NCBI RefSeq assembly: GCF_027579695.1
Contig: NC_083582.1
Span: 1,935,378-1,999,377, forward strand
Direction of reading: 5' to 3'
Source: Neoarius graeffei
Lineage: Eukaryota > Chordata > Actinopteri > Siluriformes > Ariidae
Length of the DNA: 64,000 bases
The translations under genes and the position numbers were made by a program. Below the pieces are notes generated by a model, which worked only from the letters and a program-made list of their open reading frames with translations, was not told where the DNA came from and did not search any database. Below, one piece after another: positions 20,801 to 33,978 of this stretch. Each line of letters begins with the position of its first letter. Position 1 is the first letter of the stretch.

Positions 20801-23800
20801 ATAACCCACATACCCATAACCCTCACACCCATAACCCACACACCCATAACCCACACACACCCATATTCCTCACACCCACACACCCATAACCCACACACCT
20901 ATAACCCACACACCCATAACCCTCACACCCATAACCCTCACACCCACACACCCATAACCCACACACCCACACACCCATAACCCTCACACCCATTACCCAC
21001 ACACCTATAACCCACACACCCATAACCCACACACCCATAACCCTCACACCTACACACCCATAACCCACACCCCTATAACCCCCACACCCATAACCCTCAC
21101 ACCTATAAACCACACACCCATAATGCTCACACCCACACACCCATAACCCTCACACCCATATCCCACACACCCATAACCCACACACCCATAACCCTCACAC
21201 CTACACACCCATAACCCACACCCCTATAACCCCCACACCCATAACCCTCACACCTATAAACCACACACCCATAATGCTCACACCCACACACCCATAACCC
21301 TCACACCCATATCCCACACACCCATAACCCTCACACCCATTACGCACGCACCTATAACCCACACACCCATAACCCACACACCTATAACGCACACACCCAT
21401 AACCCTCACACCTACACACCCATAACCCACACACCCACACACCCATATCCCACACACCCATAACCCTCACACCCATTACCCACACACCTATAACCCACAC
21501 ACCCATAACCCACACACCTATAACCCCCACACCCATAACCCTCACACCTATAACCCACACACCCATAACCCTCACACCTACACACCCATAACCCACACAC
21601 CTATAACCCGCACACCCATAACCCTCACACCTATAACCCCCACACCCATAACCCTCACACCCATTACCCACACACCCATAACCCACACACACCCATATCC
21701 CTCACACCCACACACCCATAACCCTCACACCCATAACCCTCACACCCACACACCCATAACCCTCACACACCCATATCCCTCACACCCACAAACCCATAAC
21801 CCACACACCCACACACCCATGTCCCACACACCCATAACCCTCACACCCATTACCCACACACCTATAACCCACACACCCATAACCCACACACCTATAACCC
21901 ACACACCCATAACCCTCACACCTACACACCCATAACCCACACACCTATAACCCCCACACCCATAACCCTCACACCTATAACCCACACACCCATCACCCTC
22001 ACACCCATCAACCACACACCCATAACCCACACACTCACACACCCATCACCCTCACACCCATAACCCACAAACTCACACACCCATCACCCACACACTCATA
22101 ACCCACACACTCACACACCCATCACCCACACACCCATCACCCACACCCCACACACTCACACACCCATCACCCACACACCCTTAACCCACACACTCACACT
22201 CATAACCCACACACCCATAACCCACACACCCATCAACCACACACCCATAACCCACACACCCATCACCCACACACCCATAACCCACACACCCATAACCCAC
22301 ACACTCACACACCCATCACCCTCACACCCATAACCCACACACTCACACACCCATCACCCACACACTCATAACCCACACACTCACACATCCATAACCCACA
22401 CACTCACACACCCATCACCCACACCCCACACACCCATCACCCACACCCCACACACTCACACACCCATCAGCCACACACCCTTAACCCACACACTCACACT
22501 CATAACCCACACACCCATCACCCACACACCCATAACCCACACACCCATAACTCACACACCCCCATAACCCACACCGCCCATAACCCACACCCACACACCC
22601 ACACACCTATAACCCACACACCCATCAACCACACACCCATAACCCACACACCCATCACCCACACACCCATAACCCACACACCCATAACCCACACACTCAC
22701 ACACCCATCACCCTCACACCCATAACCCACACACTCACACACCCATCACCCACACACTCATAACCCACACACTCACACATCCATAACCCACACACTCACA
22801 CACCCATCACCCACACCCCACACACCCATCACCCACACCCCACACACTCACACACCCATCACCCACACACTCACACTCATAACCCACACACCCATCACCC
22901 ACACACCCATAACCCACACACTCACACACTCATAACCCTCACACCCATAACCCACACACCCACACACCCATAACCCTCACACATCCATATCCCTCACACC
23001 CACACACCCATAACCCACACACCTATAACCCCCACACCCATAACCCTCACACCCATAACCCACACACCTATAACCCACACACCCATAACCCACACACCCA
23101 TACCCCTCACACCTACACACCCATAACCCACACACCTATAACCCCCACACCCATAACCCTCACACCTATAACCCACACACCCATAACCCACACACCCTTA
23201 ACCCACACACTCACACTCATAACCCACACACCCATCACCCACACACCCATAACCCACACACCCACACACCCATAACCCCCACACACCTATAACCCACATA
23301 CCCATAACCCTCACACCCATAACCCACACACACCCATATCCCTCACACCCACACACCCATAACCCACACACCTATAACCCACACACCCATAACCCTCACA
23401 CCCACACATCCATAACCCTCACACACCCATAACCCACACACCCACATCCCACACACCCATAACCCTCACACCCATTACCCACACACCTATAACCCACACA
23501 CCCATAACCCACACACCTATAACCCACACACCCATAACCCTCACACCTACACACCCATAACCCACACACCTATAACCCCCACACCCATAACCCTCACACC
23601 TATAACCCACACACCCATAATGCTCACACCCACACACCCATAACCCTCACACCCACATCCCACACACCCATAACCCTCACACCCATTACCCACACACCTA
23701 TAACCCACACACCCATAACCCACACACCTATAACCCACACACCCATAACCCTCACACCTACACACCCATAACCCACACACCTATAACCCCCACACCCACA

Positions 23801-24880
23801 TCCCACACACCCATAACCCTCACACCCATTACCCACACACCTATAACCCACACACCCATAACCCACACACCTATAACCCACACACCCATAACCCTCACAC
23901 CTACACACCCATAACCCACACACCTATAACCCCCACACCCATAACCCTCACACCTATAACCCACACACCCATAATGCTCACACCCACACACCCATAACCC
24001 TCACACCCATATCCCACACACCCATAACCCTCACACCCACACACCCATAACCCTCACACCCATATCCCACACACCCATAACCCTCACACCCATTACCCAC
24101 GCACCTATAACCCACACACCCATAACCCACACACCTATAACCCACACACCCACACACCCATATCCCACACACCCATAACCCTCACACCCATTACCCACGC
24201 ACCTATAACCCACACACCCATAACCCACACACCTATAACCCTCACACCCATTACCCACACACCCATAACCCACACACACCCATATCCCTCACACCCACAC
24301 ACCCATAACCCTCACACCCATAACCCTCACACCCACACACCCATAACCCTCACACACCCATATCCCTCACACCCACAAACCCATAACCCACACACCCACA
24401 CACCCATATCCCACACACCCATAACCCTCACACCCATTACCCACACACCCATAACCCACACACCCATAACCCTCACACCTACACACCCATAACCCACACA
24501 CCTATAACCCCCACACCCATAACCCTCACACCTATAACCCACACACCCATCACCCTCACACCCATAACCCACATACCCATAACCCTCACACCTATAACCC
24601 ACACACCCATCACCCTCACACCTATAACCCACACACCCATAACCCTCACACCTACCCACCCATAACCCACACACCTATAACCCACACACCCATAACCCAC
24701 ACACCCATCACCCTCACGCCCATAACCCTCACACCCATAACCCACACACCCTCACACCCATAACCCTCACACCCATAACCCACACACTCACACACCCATA
24801 ACCCTCACACCCATTACCCACACACCCATAACCCTCACACCCATAACCCACACACCCACACACCCATAACCCACACCCCC
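17858..24880. repeat. 7-kb strand-asymmetric minisatellite, unit about 15 bp
   Basis: Basic unit on the plus strand ACACACCCATAACCC, on the minus strand GGGTTATGGGTGTGT, with variants (CTATAACCC, CATCACCC, CATTACCC, CCTCACACC). The first 400 bp use a slightly different, CCCC-rich form. There is higher-order structure: 19360-20110 recurs at 21305-22055 with a fixed shift of 1945 bp, and 18900-19354 recurs near 20690-21140 with a shift of 1786 bp, the 159-bp difference being a local extra duplication near 21140-21300. A 15-bp unit keeps reading frames open, so long Gly/Val/Tyr/Cys/Trp-rich frames on the minus strand are by-products, not genes. Confidence 0.95.
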
Positions 24881-25417
24881 TGCTCTCATCACCCAGGAAC
24901 AGTGAAAAAGTGACAAAACACTGTTTAATCTCAAAACCCAGAGAAACTGAACAGGAATTATTTATAAAAATGAGCGAATTTGGATTGAATGAAATAAAAT
25001 GCAGCGGCTCTGCTCTCTTCATTCACTGCTTTACACTTTCAGACAGCTTTGTGTTTGTTTCAGTCCCATCAGCTCGTGCTCTCTGTTAGTAATCACACTC
25101 ACTAACACTGATCTGCACTCAGACCCAACACCTTCATCACACTCTTTAACAATCCCACAGGTGTGGCTGTAGGAACAGGGATTATTGCTGAATGTTATGA
25201 GATCTGTATTTTTATGATGGTGATTTTATATTTTTGTGTGTGTTTTGGTTTGTTTCATGATGTGCAGCTTTTCTTTGCTCCGCTTGATATTTAGTTGCCT
25301 TTAGTTTTTGGGCGAACGAGCCAAAGCCCCCCCACAGAGGGCACCTCCGGGTGTAGGGAACAATAACAGGGTCACATTAACCTCAGGGTTAATTCAAGCC
25401 AACACTGAACAGATACA
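24881..25417. other. Unique-looking spacer
   Basis: No repeat, gene or RNA recognised. Confidence 0.4.
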
Positions 25418-25540
25418 GTGTCTTGCAAAAGTATTCACCCCACGGTGTTTGTTCTGTTTTGTCACATTAAAGCTGGAATTAAAATGGATTTCTGGAGGGT
25501 TAGCACCATTTGATTTACACACCATGCCTACAGCTTTAAA
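25418..25540. mobile_element. Terminal fragment of a Tc1-like element
   Basis: Begins TACAGTGTCTTGCAAAAGTATTCACCCC and continues through AAAATGGATTTCTGGAGGG, a pattern known from abundant fish Tc1-type termini. Only one end is present. Confidence 0.5.
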
Positions 25541-25558
25541 GGGGCACGTTGTTGTTTT

Positions 25559-25645
25559 ATTGTGTGTGTGTGTGTGTGTGTGTGAGACAGAGAGAGAGTG
25601 AGTGACAGTGAGGGAGCGTGAAGGGGTGTGTGTGTGTTATTGTTC
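25559..25645. repeat. (TG)n microsatellite
   Basis: TG repeat with adjoining GAGA tract. Confidence 0.85.
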
Positions 25646-25647
25646 TC

Positions 25648-25942
25648 CAGACTATAGTAATATTATAGTTATCTGACTATTGTAATATTATAGTACTCGA
25701 ACTATAGTAATACTATAGTTATCTGACTATAGTAAGACTATAGTCTGGCGAACTATAGCATTACTATAATCTAGAGAACTACGGTATAGTTTCTAAAACT
25801 ATAGTATAACTATAGTCTGTAATACTATAGTCTCCAGAACTATAGTATTACTATAGTATAGTCCTATAGTGACGAAAATACCATCAAAATACTATAGTCA
25901 CGATGACTATAGTATAACTATAGTATATAACTATAGGATTTT
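25648..25942. repeat. Cluster of ACTATAGT palindromes
   Basis: About 300 bp in which the self-complementary 8-mer ACTATAGT or its one-base variants recurs more than a dozen times, at irregular spacing of roughly 10-25 bp, separated by short CTGG, TCGA, CCAGA and ATCTG linkers. Many adjacent pairs form larger palindromes such as ACTATAGTAATACTATAGT. No coding frame and no clear element ends. Confidence 0.8.
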
Positions 25943-25951
25943 TTCATAAGG

Positions 25952-26037
25952 GTCACCTGAAGCCAGCTGGGATTGGCTCCAGCTGCCTCACGACCCGTAA
26001 TGGATAAGTGGCATAGATCATGGATGGATGGATGGAT
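25952..26037 (+). mobile_element. SINE tail fragment
   Basis: CCAGCTGGGATTGGCTCCAGC to GGATGGATGGATGG matches the 3' quarter of the SINE found at 50782. The head is missing. Confidence 0.6.
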
Positions 26038-26180
26038 TTATTCCTTTAAGCTTTTACAGTGACTCGAGATCGGTCCCCTCGTGTCACCCAGAGCTCTGGG
26101 GCAAATCGCGAAACAAGACAGGAACCCCATAGTTTCACAGTCTTTATTCACAATTCCCCAGAAAATGAAGAGAAAACAGA

Positions 26181-26181
26181 T

Positions 26182-26218
<37 letters not shown>

Positions 26219-26222
26219 ATAT

Positions 26223-26254
<32 letters not shown>

Positions 26255-26255
26255 G
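26181..26255. repeat. (TA)n(TG)n microsatellite
   Basis: TA repeats with interruptions, then TG repeats. Confidence 0.9.
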
Positions 26256-27726
26256 GTGCAGACTGCGTGCGAGTGAGGAGACCTTGCAAGTTATCTGCAG
26301 CAGAGCAGGACACGTTATCGCAATGGTATGCAATAATAAGCAAAATGTTCAGACATCTCTGATGCACAGCCTGTTCTTAAGATAGCACAGGGCAATGGAA
26401 TGTTCCACAAAATATTTGCACATGTCAGTAGAGCATATAAGAACAAAAGGTTACAAATAAGTTAATACCTTCTTGGTTAAACTGAGATCAAGAATAAATC
26501 CTTGCAATTATCTAAAAAAGCCAGCACAGTTCTGGAAGAACATTCTTTGGACAGATGAAACCAAGATCAACCTCTACCAGAATGATGGAAAGAAAAAAGT
26601 ATGGTGAAGGCGTGGTACAGCTCATGATCCAAAGCATACCACATCATCTGTAAAACACGGCGGAGGCAGTGTGATGGCTTGGGCATGCATGGCTGCCAGT
26701 GGCACTGGGTCACTAGTGTTTATTGATGATGTGACACAGGACAGAAGCAGCCGGATGAATTCTGAGGTATTCAGAGACATACTGTGTGCTCAAATCCAGC
26801 CAAACTGATTGGTCGGCGTTTCATAATACAGATGGACAATGCACGGGCGCAGATAGAGGGGGGGACGGGGGGATTCGTCCCACCCAGATTTAAATTCACC
26901 TCGTTTGGTCCCCCCCACTTATAGGGAAGAAAAAATGTCTATGCTGTCTTTCTTTGCATAAGGCAAACCTCACGGAAAAATCAAAAGACTAATTACCATT
27001 CGGTTTATTGAGGTGCACAGCAGTACAGACAGCTGCAACTGCGCAGACTGCACGGGTTGCGAGCTCGAGCTTGGTTGCTATGGTTACCCACAAGTTTGAC
27101 AGGCATATCGGGGACAGCGCCTCCTAGTTCAGGACCCCAACACGGCATGATGAAGGGTGCCAAAAGGCAGAAAATGATTGCATCGTTTAAAAAAAAAAAA
27201 ACGCGACTGGAAGTAAACTGTGCCTTACTTTATCATATCACCTTGCAATTTTTTGATCGTCTGTTCAAAGTAATGTCGTAGTGAAAGTAAAATCGTACGG
27301 AGTAGAGAAGCCTTTCTGGTAGCCTCCTTCTTTCGGTGGTAGCCTGTAGATACAGTGCTCAGAAGGCAGTTTTAATGTTTAATCTGGCGTTCCCTGCCAT
27401 CATTTCAGCGAGCATATTGTTTCATAAGGAAACTTTGCGAAGAGTTGTTGACTGACTGCCGCTCACGCAACACACAGGCATAGTTAGAAAGTCAGGATGC
27501 ACTGGTTTACACTTTACACACACACACGTAGCCCAGCCTCTCGCTATGGTTAACAGTTGGAACTTAGCGGTTTTAAAACTAGTTTTGCAGTTTTGCAATT
27601 TCTGTGCGTGATGATAATGTGCAAACTTTGGATTTCCATAGGCTATGTTAAAATGTTATGTCACACTTTTATTTACCACCATAAGTTGTAAAATGAATAG
27701 AAAATATAGTCGAGACATTTTTCTGG

Positions 27727-28129
27727 CCATTTTGAGCATTTAATCGACCCCACAAATGTGATGCTCCAGAAACTCAATCTGCTCAAAGGAAGGTCAGTTT
27801 TATAGCTTCTCTAAAGAGCTCAACTGTTTTCAGCTGTGCTAACATGATTGTACAAGGGTTTTCTAATCATCCATTAGCCTTCTGAGGCAATGAGCAAACA
27901 CATTGTACCATTAGAACACTGGAGTGAGAGTTGCTGGAAATGGGCCTCTATACACCTATGGAGATATTGCACCAAAAACCAGACATTTGCAGCTAGAATA
28001 GTCATTTACCACATTAGCAATGTATAGAGTGGATTTCTGATTAGTTTAAACTGATCTTCATTGAAAAGAACAGTGCTTTTCTTTCAAAAACAAGGACATT
28101 TCAAAGTAACCCCAAACTTTTGAATGGTA

Positions 28130-28138
<9 letters not shown>
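27727..28138. mobile_element. Tc1-type terminal sequence nested in the hAT element
   Basis: Stretch from CGACCCCACAAATGTGATGC to CAAACTTTTGAATGGTAGTG, recognised as the non-coding 3' part of an abundant fish Tc1-like element. It ends directly at the TA microsatellite. Confidence 0.55.
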
Positions 28139-28210
<72 letters not shown>

Positions 28211-28220
28211 TACACACACA
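28128..28220. repeat. (TG)n(TA)n(CA)n microsatellite
   Basis: About 60 bases of uninterrupted TA repeat flanked by short GT and CA runs. Frames reading Tyr-Ile repeats here are not genes. Confidence 0.95.
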
Positions 28221-28824
28221 CAAAATGGAATCATTTGCTGACAGCTCAGTCCCCCCCAGTTCAAAATTCCTATCTGCGCCCCTGGGACAATGACCCAAAA
28301 CATAAACCCAAAGCAACCCAGGAGTTTATTAAAGCAAAGAAGTGGAATATTCTTGAATGGCCAAGTCAGTCACCTGATCTCAACCCAATTGAGCAGCATT
28401 TCACTTGTTAAAGACTAAACTTCAGACAGAAAGGCCCACAAACAAACAGCAACTGAAAACCGCTGCAGTAAAGGCCTGGCAGAGCATTAAAAAGGAGGAA
28501 ACACAGCTTCTGGTGATGTCCATGAGTTCAAGACTTCAGGCAGTCATTGCCAACAAAGGCTTTTCAACCAAGTATTAGAAATGAACATTTTATTTACAAT
28601 TATTTAACTTGTCCAATTACTTTTGAGCCCCTGAAATGAAGGGATTGTGTTTAAAAAATGCTTTAGTTCCTCACATTTTTATGCAATCATTTTGTTCAAC
28701 CCACTGAATTAAAGCTGAAAGTCTGAACTTCAACTGCATCTGAATTGTTTTGTTCACAATTCATTGTGGTAATGTACAGAACCAAAATTAGAAAAATGTT
28801 GTCTCTGTTCAAATATTTATGGAC

Positions 28825-29871
28825 CTAACTGTATGTGAACCTTTGCTTCCAGTATCTGGTGTGACCCCCTTGTGCAGCAATAACTGCAACTAAACGTTTG
28901 CGGTAACTGTTGATCAGTCCTGCACACCGGCTTGGAGGAATTTTAGCCCGTTCCTCCGTACAGAACAGCTTCAACTCTGCGATGTTGGTGGGTTTCCTCA
29001 CATGAACTGCTCGCTTCAGGTCCTTCCACAACATTTCCATTGGATTAAAGTCAGGACTTTGACTTGGCCATTCCAAAACATTCACTTTATTCTTCTTTAA
29101 CCATTATTTGGTAGAACGACTTGTGTGCTTGGGGTCGTTGTCTTGCAGCATGACCCACCTTCTCTTGAGATTCAGTTCATGGACAGATGTCCTGACATTT
29201 TCCTTTAGAATTCACTGGTATAATTCAGAATTCATTGTTCCATCAATGATGGCAAGCCATCCTGGCCCAGATGCAGCAAAACAGGCTCAAACCATGATAC
29301 TACCACCACCACGCTTTACAGATGGGATAAGGTTCTTATGCTGGAATGTAGTGTTTTCCTTTCTCCAAACATAACGCTTCTCATTTAAACCAAAATGTTC
29401 CATTTTGGTCTCATCCATCCACAAAACATTTTTCCAATAGTCTTCTGGCTTGTCCACGTGATCTTTAGCAAACTGCAGATGAGCAGCAATGTTCTTTTTG
29501 GAGAGCAGTGGCTTTCTCCTTGCAGCCCTGCCATGCACACCATTGTTGTTCAGTGTTCTCCTGATGGTGGACTCATGAACATTAACATTAGCAATTGTGA
29601 GAGAGGCCTTCAGTTGCTTAGAAGTTACCCTGGGCTCCTTTGTGACCTCGCTGACTATTACACGCCTTGCTCTTGGAGTGATCTTTGTTGGTCGACCACT
29701 CCTGGGGAGGGTAACAATGGTCTTGAATTTCCTCCATGTGTACACAATCTGTCTGACTGTGGATTGGTGGAGTCCGAACTCTTTAGAGATGGTTTTGTAA
29801 CCTTTTCCAGCCTGATGAGCATCAACAACACTTTTTCTGAGGTCCTCAGAAATCTCCTTTGTTCGTGCCAT
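28825..29871 (-). pseudogene. Tc1-like transposase of element 2 (in-frame stops)
   Basis: From the ATG at 29871: MARTKEISEDLRKSVV, a paired-like HTH (SKEFGLHQSTVRQIVYTWRK), GRP hinge (RSGRPTKI), second HTH, first catalytic Asp in WMDETKMEHF, later NDPKHT and the SPDFNPMEMLW segment with the DD34E Glu. The frame is consistent, but stops occur at 29287-29289 (a Trp codon turned TGA), near 29218 and near 29105. Family function: cut-and-paste transposition at TA sites. Dead copy. Confidence 0.9.
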
Positions 29872-30020
29872 GATGCCCTTCCAAAACGTGTTGTGAAGAT
29901 CAGACTTTGATAGATCCCTGTTCTTTAAATAAAACAGGGTGCCCACTCACACCTGATTGTCATCCCATTGATTGAAAACACCTGACTCTAATTTCACCTT
30001 CAAATTAACTGCTCATCCTA

Positions 30021-31290
30021 CACTGTAAAAAATATCACAGGTGGTTGTTGATAGAACATAGATTTTACATTTCATTCGCGTCAGAAATTTCATTTTCACC
30101 TACAAACAACTAAATCAAGTCAACCCAACACAATTTTTCTCATCATGATATCAAGTTGAGCAAACAAGAATTTTAACATCTACATATCAAAGATATCCTT
30201 GTTGGTAGAACTAGCTGTGACATGCTGCAACACTGCATGTTGGTATCCTTGTTGGTAGAACACATGACGTATTTTGGGACTGACCAAAGTCAGTCTGAAT
30301 GGACTGACTTTGGTAGAACGTGCTGGAATGCTGTATGGGGTTTCCACACCATTGTGCAGGGGCAATTTGGATGAAGGTCGGATTAAGGTGCAGGTCAACC
30401 CAGAAATATTGGTTGTCTTTCACGGTAAGTAGTGCATGTTTGTTCTTTGTTTGTTTTACAAGACGGTATGTGCTCGTCATTGTGTGTTACTGTAGGACTA
30501 AATAAATCAGTTATTGTGAATGTATATGTCTGCAACGAACTTTGATAGCCAAATAGGTATTGTTAGCTGGTGTTAGCGTCGCTAGTCACGTTCACCACAT
30601 TAGCTATACAAAATTTTGAATGGAGTAATTTTCATGTTGGATTCAATGTAGTACTCCTACAATAACACCGCAGAGTTTTGAGGTGACAGTCCTACATTTG
30701 ACAGAAATTGCACTAGTGCTACCGTGTATGGCACTGTGAGCGAACGTTTGCAGGGAAGATAGTATTGTAGACAGGATCTTCATGCATGACTTGGCGCAGG
30801 TGCTGTTCCACCTTAGAATTGTATAAAAGGTGTCAAGCTTGCTGTACTGCGCGTTCCTGACTGAAAGATTTTGAAGTAAGATGAGCATGTTCACATGTCG
30901 ATTTCAATTTTGCAATCCAGTATCATTAACCAAGAAGCACAAGTAAGCTTAACAATAATATCCATAGACCTTGAAAATGTAAGAAAAGTAGCCTAAATAA
31001 TCACATTATTGGACAGTAAAACAGCCTACTGTCGACTACTCACAGCATTTATCAAGCTCTGAAACTGTTATATTACCTGAACCTACAACAGGCATTAAGT
31101 TAAGACCACGTGGGCTAGGTTCACAGATTCAAGTTTAACACCTTGATTCAAGACACAAATTCAAGTTTAACACTGTGCATGGAACACAGATTTTTCCATC
31201 AGAAAAAAGAACCTCAACCAAACTTAATCTGAGTCCAAGAAAAACTCGTTAACATTTTTTTTATGTTCTGGTGTTTCAGGAGAAGATTCT
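30021..31290 (+). promoter_or_regulatory. 5' subterminal and promoter region of EnSpm-A
   Basis: Non-coding. It contains repeated GTTGGTAGAAC-type motifs (near 30201, 30251 and 30312), presumably transposase-binding subterminal repeats by analogy with plant CACTA elements (inference). It ends at acceptor TGTTTCAG (31272-31279), 12 bp before the transposase ATG, so one or more untranslated exons are expected here. Confidence 0.5.
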
Positions 31291-33372
31291 ATGCTGTGCA
31301 AATTCTGCAAATTTGAGAGTTCATCTGAAGAATTGCTACTGAAACATTTTCGGCTTCATCACAAAGGTGCTAACTGGCCGTGCATTCACACAGGGTGCAT
31401 TTGTGTGTTCAAAACACCTGGTGCGCTAAGATCACACCTTTCCAGGTCACACAGACGGACAGTAAATACACCAAGTTCAATATTCCGATGTGAGCTATGT
31501 GACTTCAGTGAGTCATGCAGCGAAAAGACTTTTTTTAAACATCTTGCACACCACTTAAAGAATCAAGAAACTGTGCAATGTCCCATACGTGGATGCACCT
31601 TTAAAACTAACATTCGTCCGACATTTACCTCCCATAGAAGTCGAAATCATAGAAATTGCTCACTTCAAGATTATCGAACCACAGTAAGAAGCAGCACTTC
31701 AAATGGTGAGCAAGTTGATTTTGAAGTGTCATCACAGGATAATGTGAGTGCAAGTGACGTTGAGGACTATGTTGTTGAGGTTGAGGAAAATGTGGATAAT
31801 GAGACGCTTAAACACAAATTAGCTGCTCTGTTTCTGTCTATGCAAACAGTGTTGCATATTTCTAGAAGTGCAACTCAGATTATTGTAGAGGATTTGCATA
31901 ACATTCTGTCTATTTCTACTGCCAAGGCTGTGGAAAGTGTTAAAGAGGTCCTTTTAAGGCATAACATTGAAGTAAGTGATTTGATTTTGAAAGATATTTC
32001 TAATGTTCTAGTTGATAATAATCCTCTGTTATCAGCAACATCAAAGAAAGGTCTTCTTTCTACAGATTATCGCAGAAATTCATATTTCAATGAACACTTT
32101 TCAGTGATACAGCCCACAGAATATCTTTACAATTCATCTCATAATAAAAGTTTTGTTTATGTATCGATCCATAAGGTACTTGAGGTTTTGTTTAGGCAGG
32201 CAGATTTTTTAGACAGAATTGTATTTGATCGAGACCCTCTACCTGGCCTCTACAAGTCTTTTCAAGATGGGAAGAATTACAAAGAAAATGAGTTACTAGG
32301 ACACGAGGCCCATTGTATTAGTTTGGCATTGTACACCGATGATTTCGAGATATGCAATCCGCTAGGCACCTCTAGAAAGATCCATAAGATCACAGCCGTA
32401 TATTGGGTTGTTTTAAATCTACCTGCCAAGTTCCGATCCAATCTCCCTTCAATTCAACTAGCTCTCCTTGGTAAAAATGTTGATGTAAAACAATATGGTA
32501 ATGAAAAGTTTTTTGAGCCATTGATTAATGAGATCAAGCATCTAGAACAAGAGGGAGTTTATGTTGAAGTACTGGACCAGTTTGTAAAGTGTGCTGTATT
32601 CTGTGTGTGTGCTGATAATCTTGGCGCACATGGTCTTGCAGGATTTTGTGAAAGTTTTATTGTTGAGAAATTCTGCCGATTTTGTTTATTAAGTAAAGAC
32701 CAAATTGCCACAACAAATGTTCAGGACTTTCAACTGAGGGATGTTGATGGGCATAACACTTTTTTAGAGGAACGGAGGCAAAACGAGGGCATCCAAAGCA
32801 TTAATGGCGTGAAAAGGGAGTGTGTACTTGGAAAGCATCTTCTGTTCTTTCATCCAGTCAATGGCTACCCTCCAGATATCTTGCATGATTTTTTTGAGGG
32901 GGTTATTCCAGTTGAGTTGTCTTTGTGCTTGAAACATTTGATATCAAAAGGCGTCCTTACACTTGATTCACTAAATGACTGCATAAAGTCATTTCCCTAC
33001 AGGTACACAGACAAAGTAAACAAACCACACAAAATTTCAAAGGCAAGTTTTGAGAAAGGAAGCATTGGTGGTAATGGACACGAAAACTGGACATTATTGC
33101 GCTTGCTCCCTTTCATTATTGGATCCAAGATACCACAACAAGAGCCTGCTTGGGAGATTTTAATGGACCTTAAGGAAATTGTTGAAATTGTTGTTTCACA
33201 CACACTGTCAGAGGAAGTAAGGTATTAGGCAGAGACCCGTCCACCCGTAAATTTGACGGGCAATTGCCGATTTCAACGGGCAAGTATACACACAGACGGA
33301 TACTGAAACGGACGATAATGCCGAAAATTTTCGCACATGAATACTCCCACATGTCATCCGATAAATCCAGTT

Positions 33373-33737
33373 ATGTTCCGCCCACACACGGACTGGCCAT
33401 TGGGAGTAGCGGGAGTTTTCCCGGTGGGCTGGTGGTTCAGCGTGGGCCGGCGGAGAAAAAAAAAAAAAAACAGTTGCGCGCTGGCCTTTAATATGATAAG
33501 CAATGTTAACAGTTTCTTTAACAAACTGTTAACATTGCTTATTACAGTTGCGCGCTGGCCTTTAATATGATAAGCAATGTTAACAGTTTGTTAAAGAAAC
33601 TGTTAACATTGCTTATCATATTAAAGGCCAGCGCGCAACTGTTTTTTTGTTTTTTTTTCTCCGCTGGCCCACACTGAACCACCGGCCCACTGGGAAAACT
33701 CCCGCTACTCCCGATGGCCAGTCCGTGTGTGGTTCCG
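33373..33737. repeat. Foldback inverted repeat inside the hAT element
   Basis: The arm 33373-33480 (CACACGGACTGGCCATTGGG onward) is repeated in reverse complement at 33605-33736. The middle holds the segment TTAATATGATAAGCAATGTT in several orientations. Probably another small element nested in the hAT. Confidence 0.8.
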
Positions 33738-33978
33738 CCATCATTTACAAATCGTAAGAAACACAGTTTAATACGAAAAATACTGAAAACTTGAAATGAA
33801 AAATCAGAATATTTCATCGTTTCCGCCATTTTGGCCCGCACTGAATCTTGTAACATGCGGACTGAATAAATCGCGAATTCTGATTGGTCGAAAATTGCCA
33901 AACACCCTGCGTTGTAGTTTCCTCTTTCTTGGCGGGAGAACCGCATTTTTTTTTGCTGACTCACTCTTCTGGATCAAG

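Larger units (their letters stand above)
26834..28292. mobile_element. hAT-type element (1443 bp) nested in Tc1 element 1
   Basis: The element is 26842-28284. Terminal inverted repeats CACGGGCGCAGATAG and CTATCTGCGCCCCTG, flanked by a perfect 8-bp duplication GGACAATG (26834-26841 and 28285-28292), the hAT hallmark. No transposase; non-autonomous. Related shorter copies with the same ends are at 43487-43863 and 52108-52494. Internally it carries a second insertion (27727-28138). Confidence 0.9.
26519..28833 (+). pseudogene. Decayed Tc1-like element 1, split by a hAT insertion
   Basis: Plus-strand remnants of a DD34E transposase: a WTDETKINLYQND-type segment near 26548, then, after the hAT insertion, NDPKHKPKATQEFI-like and WPSQSPDLNPIEQH segments at 28287-28400. 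Frameshifts and stops throughout. The 5' third is missing before 26519. The right end is the terminal GACCTAACTGTA at 28833, which abuts Tc1 element 2. Confidence 0.75.

Noticed and set aside
17858-24880. Many long minus-strand open frames with Gly-Val-Tyr-Cys-Trp repeats
   Set aside because: They follow from a 15-bp unit that keeps frame and lacks stops. No start context, no domain, and all three frames give similar peptides.
17858-24880. CRISPR array or telomeric repeat
   Set aside because: No unique spacers between constant repeats, and the unit is not TTAGGG; it contains CCCATAACCC instead of CCCTAA, apart from isolated matches.
26059-26385. Open frame with a Tyr-Ile and Cys-Val run
   Set aside because: It passes through the TA/TG microsatellite; no homology features.
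28124-28411. Open frames of Tyr-Ile repeats on both strands
   Set aside because: They translate a TA microsatellite.
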